Below are positions 63,700-64,000 of a DNA stretch of 64,000 nucleotides, piece after piece. The stretch's first letter is position 1. Each line of letters starts with the position of its first letter. The position numbers were made by a program, and so were the translations under genes. The notes beneath the pieces are model-generated. The model was not told the origin of the DNA, did no database searches, and worked only from the letters and a program-made list of their open reading frames with translations. The DNA comes from Nicotiana tabacum (Eukaryota; Streptophyta; Magnoliopsida; Solanales; Solanaceae), in the NCBI RefSeq assembly GCF_000715075.1, contig NC_134096.1, positions 123,696,643-123,760,642 of the forward strand. The letters are read 5' to 3'.

Positions 63700-64000
63700 T
63701 GTGAGCACCTAATTTTTTACTATATTTGAATAGTTCATCACTTTTTAGTATGTAAATATATTTTAAGTTTAGTCTACATATTTTAGCACTTATTTTATCT
63801 TTTATAGTTTTTATTAAAGAAAATTAAAAACCAAAAAAAGATTCACATTTTTAGAGTGTTAATTTTGTTGTAATTTACAAAAAAAAAATCACAAATAATA
63901 TATATTTCTTTAAATAAGTAAGCGAGCAACTCTATTTCTTGGAATTTTGTCTTTTCCTAAAAGAAAAATCATTTACGTTAACTCACAGGCACCCACTTTG
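63700..64000 (+). mobile_element. Start of an LTR (TGTGAGCACC), continues past the window
   Basis: TGTGAGCACCTAATTTTT follows the purine tract. It begins with TG and is AT-rich. It differs in sequence from all other LTRs in the window. The window ends within it. Confidence 0.7.

Noticed and set aside
1..64000. tRNA, rRNA or organelle-derived insertions
   Set aside because: None recognised on reading, apart from the truncated tRNA-derived SINE, which lacks its tRNA-like head. A tRNAscan and organelle alignment would settle it.

Overview
The window is repeat-dense plant nuclear DNA in which I could not identify an intact host gene. The LTR families, their CACCTGCG / CTTCTGCGG word clusters, an Au-type SINE and tRNA-iMet primer-binding sites suggest a Solanaceae genome, perhaps Nicotiana or a relative. 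The genus is an inference. The setting looks like heterochromatin or pericentromere built from nested Ty3/gypsy (chromovirus, Tekay/Del-like) elements. There is one 200-N assembly gap at 2374-2573.

Layout. 1-6866: the 3' end of a plus-strand gypsy element (broken pol end with integrase C-terminus and chromodomain-like tail, then a 3' LTR). That LTR carries a truncated SINE, which is itself split by a complete solo LTR (1993-5294) with a 5-bp target duplication. 6867-9021: unassigned AT-rich DNA. 9022-24290: a minus-strand chain LTR3 - internal A - LTR4 - internal B. Both internals are long and lack gag-pol, and they share LTR4. LTR3 is split by a 2.77-kb solo LTR with a perfect 5-bp target duplication. 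24291-27639: a full-length minus-strand LTR (LTR5). 27659-about 31395: a plus-strand 5' LTR with a chimeric U3, PBS, broken gag and a broken protease start. 32057-34574: a near-identical second copy of most of LTR5. 34575-35579: another LTR fragment. 35580-62341: about 26.8 kb of tandem array with a monomer near 2.02 kb, in about 14 full or partial copies. 62342-62961: two LTR pieces joined end to start. 62963-64000: 3' leader, polypurine tract and LTR start of a different, possibly Tat/Ogre-like, gypsy element.

The most interesting structure is the array. Read on the minus strand, each monomer is a piece of retroelement: the last pol codons and polypurine tract, then the U3-R part of an LTR with a TATA box and a palindromic-word cluster, without U5. 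LTR5 at the left looks like the only complete terminal LTR of the same family. The array therefore resembles an LTR-derived satellite grown from the 3' end of a chromovirus, comparable in kind to the retroelement-derived satellites known from potato relatives, and it shows signs of recent unequal exchange and gene conversion. The second theme is non-autonomy. The gag-less internal A shares LTR ends, PBS and about 190 nt of 5' leader with the gag-bearing element at 27659, as expected for an element mobilised in trans.
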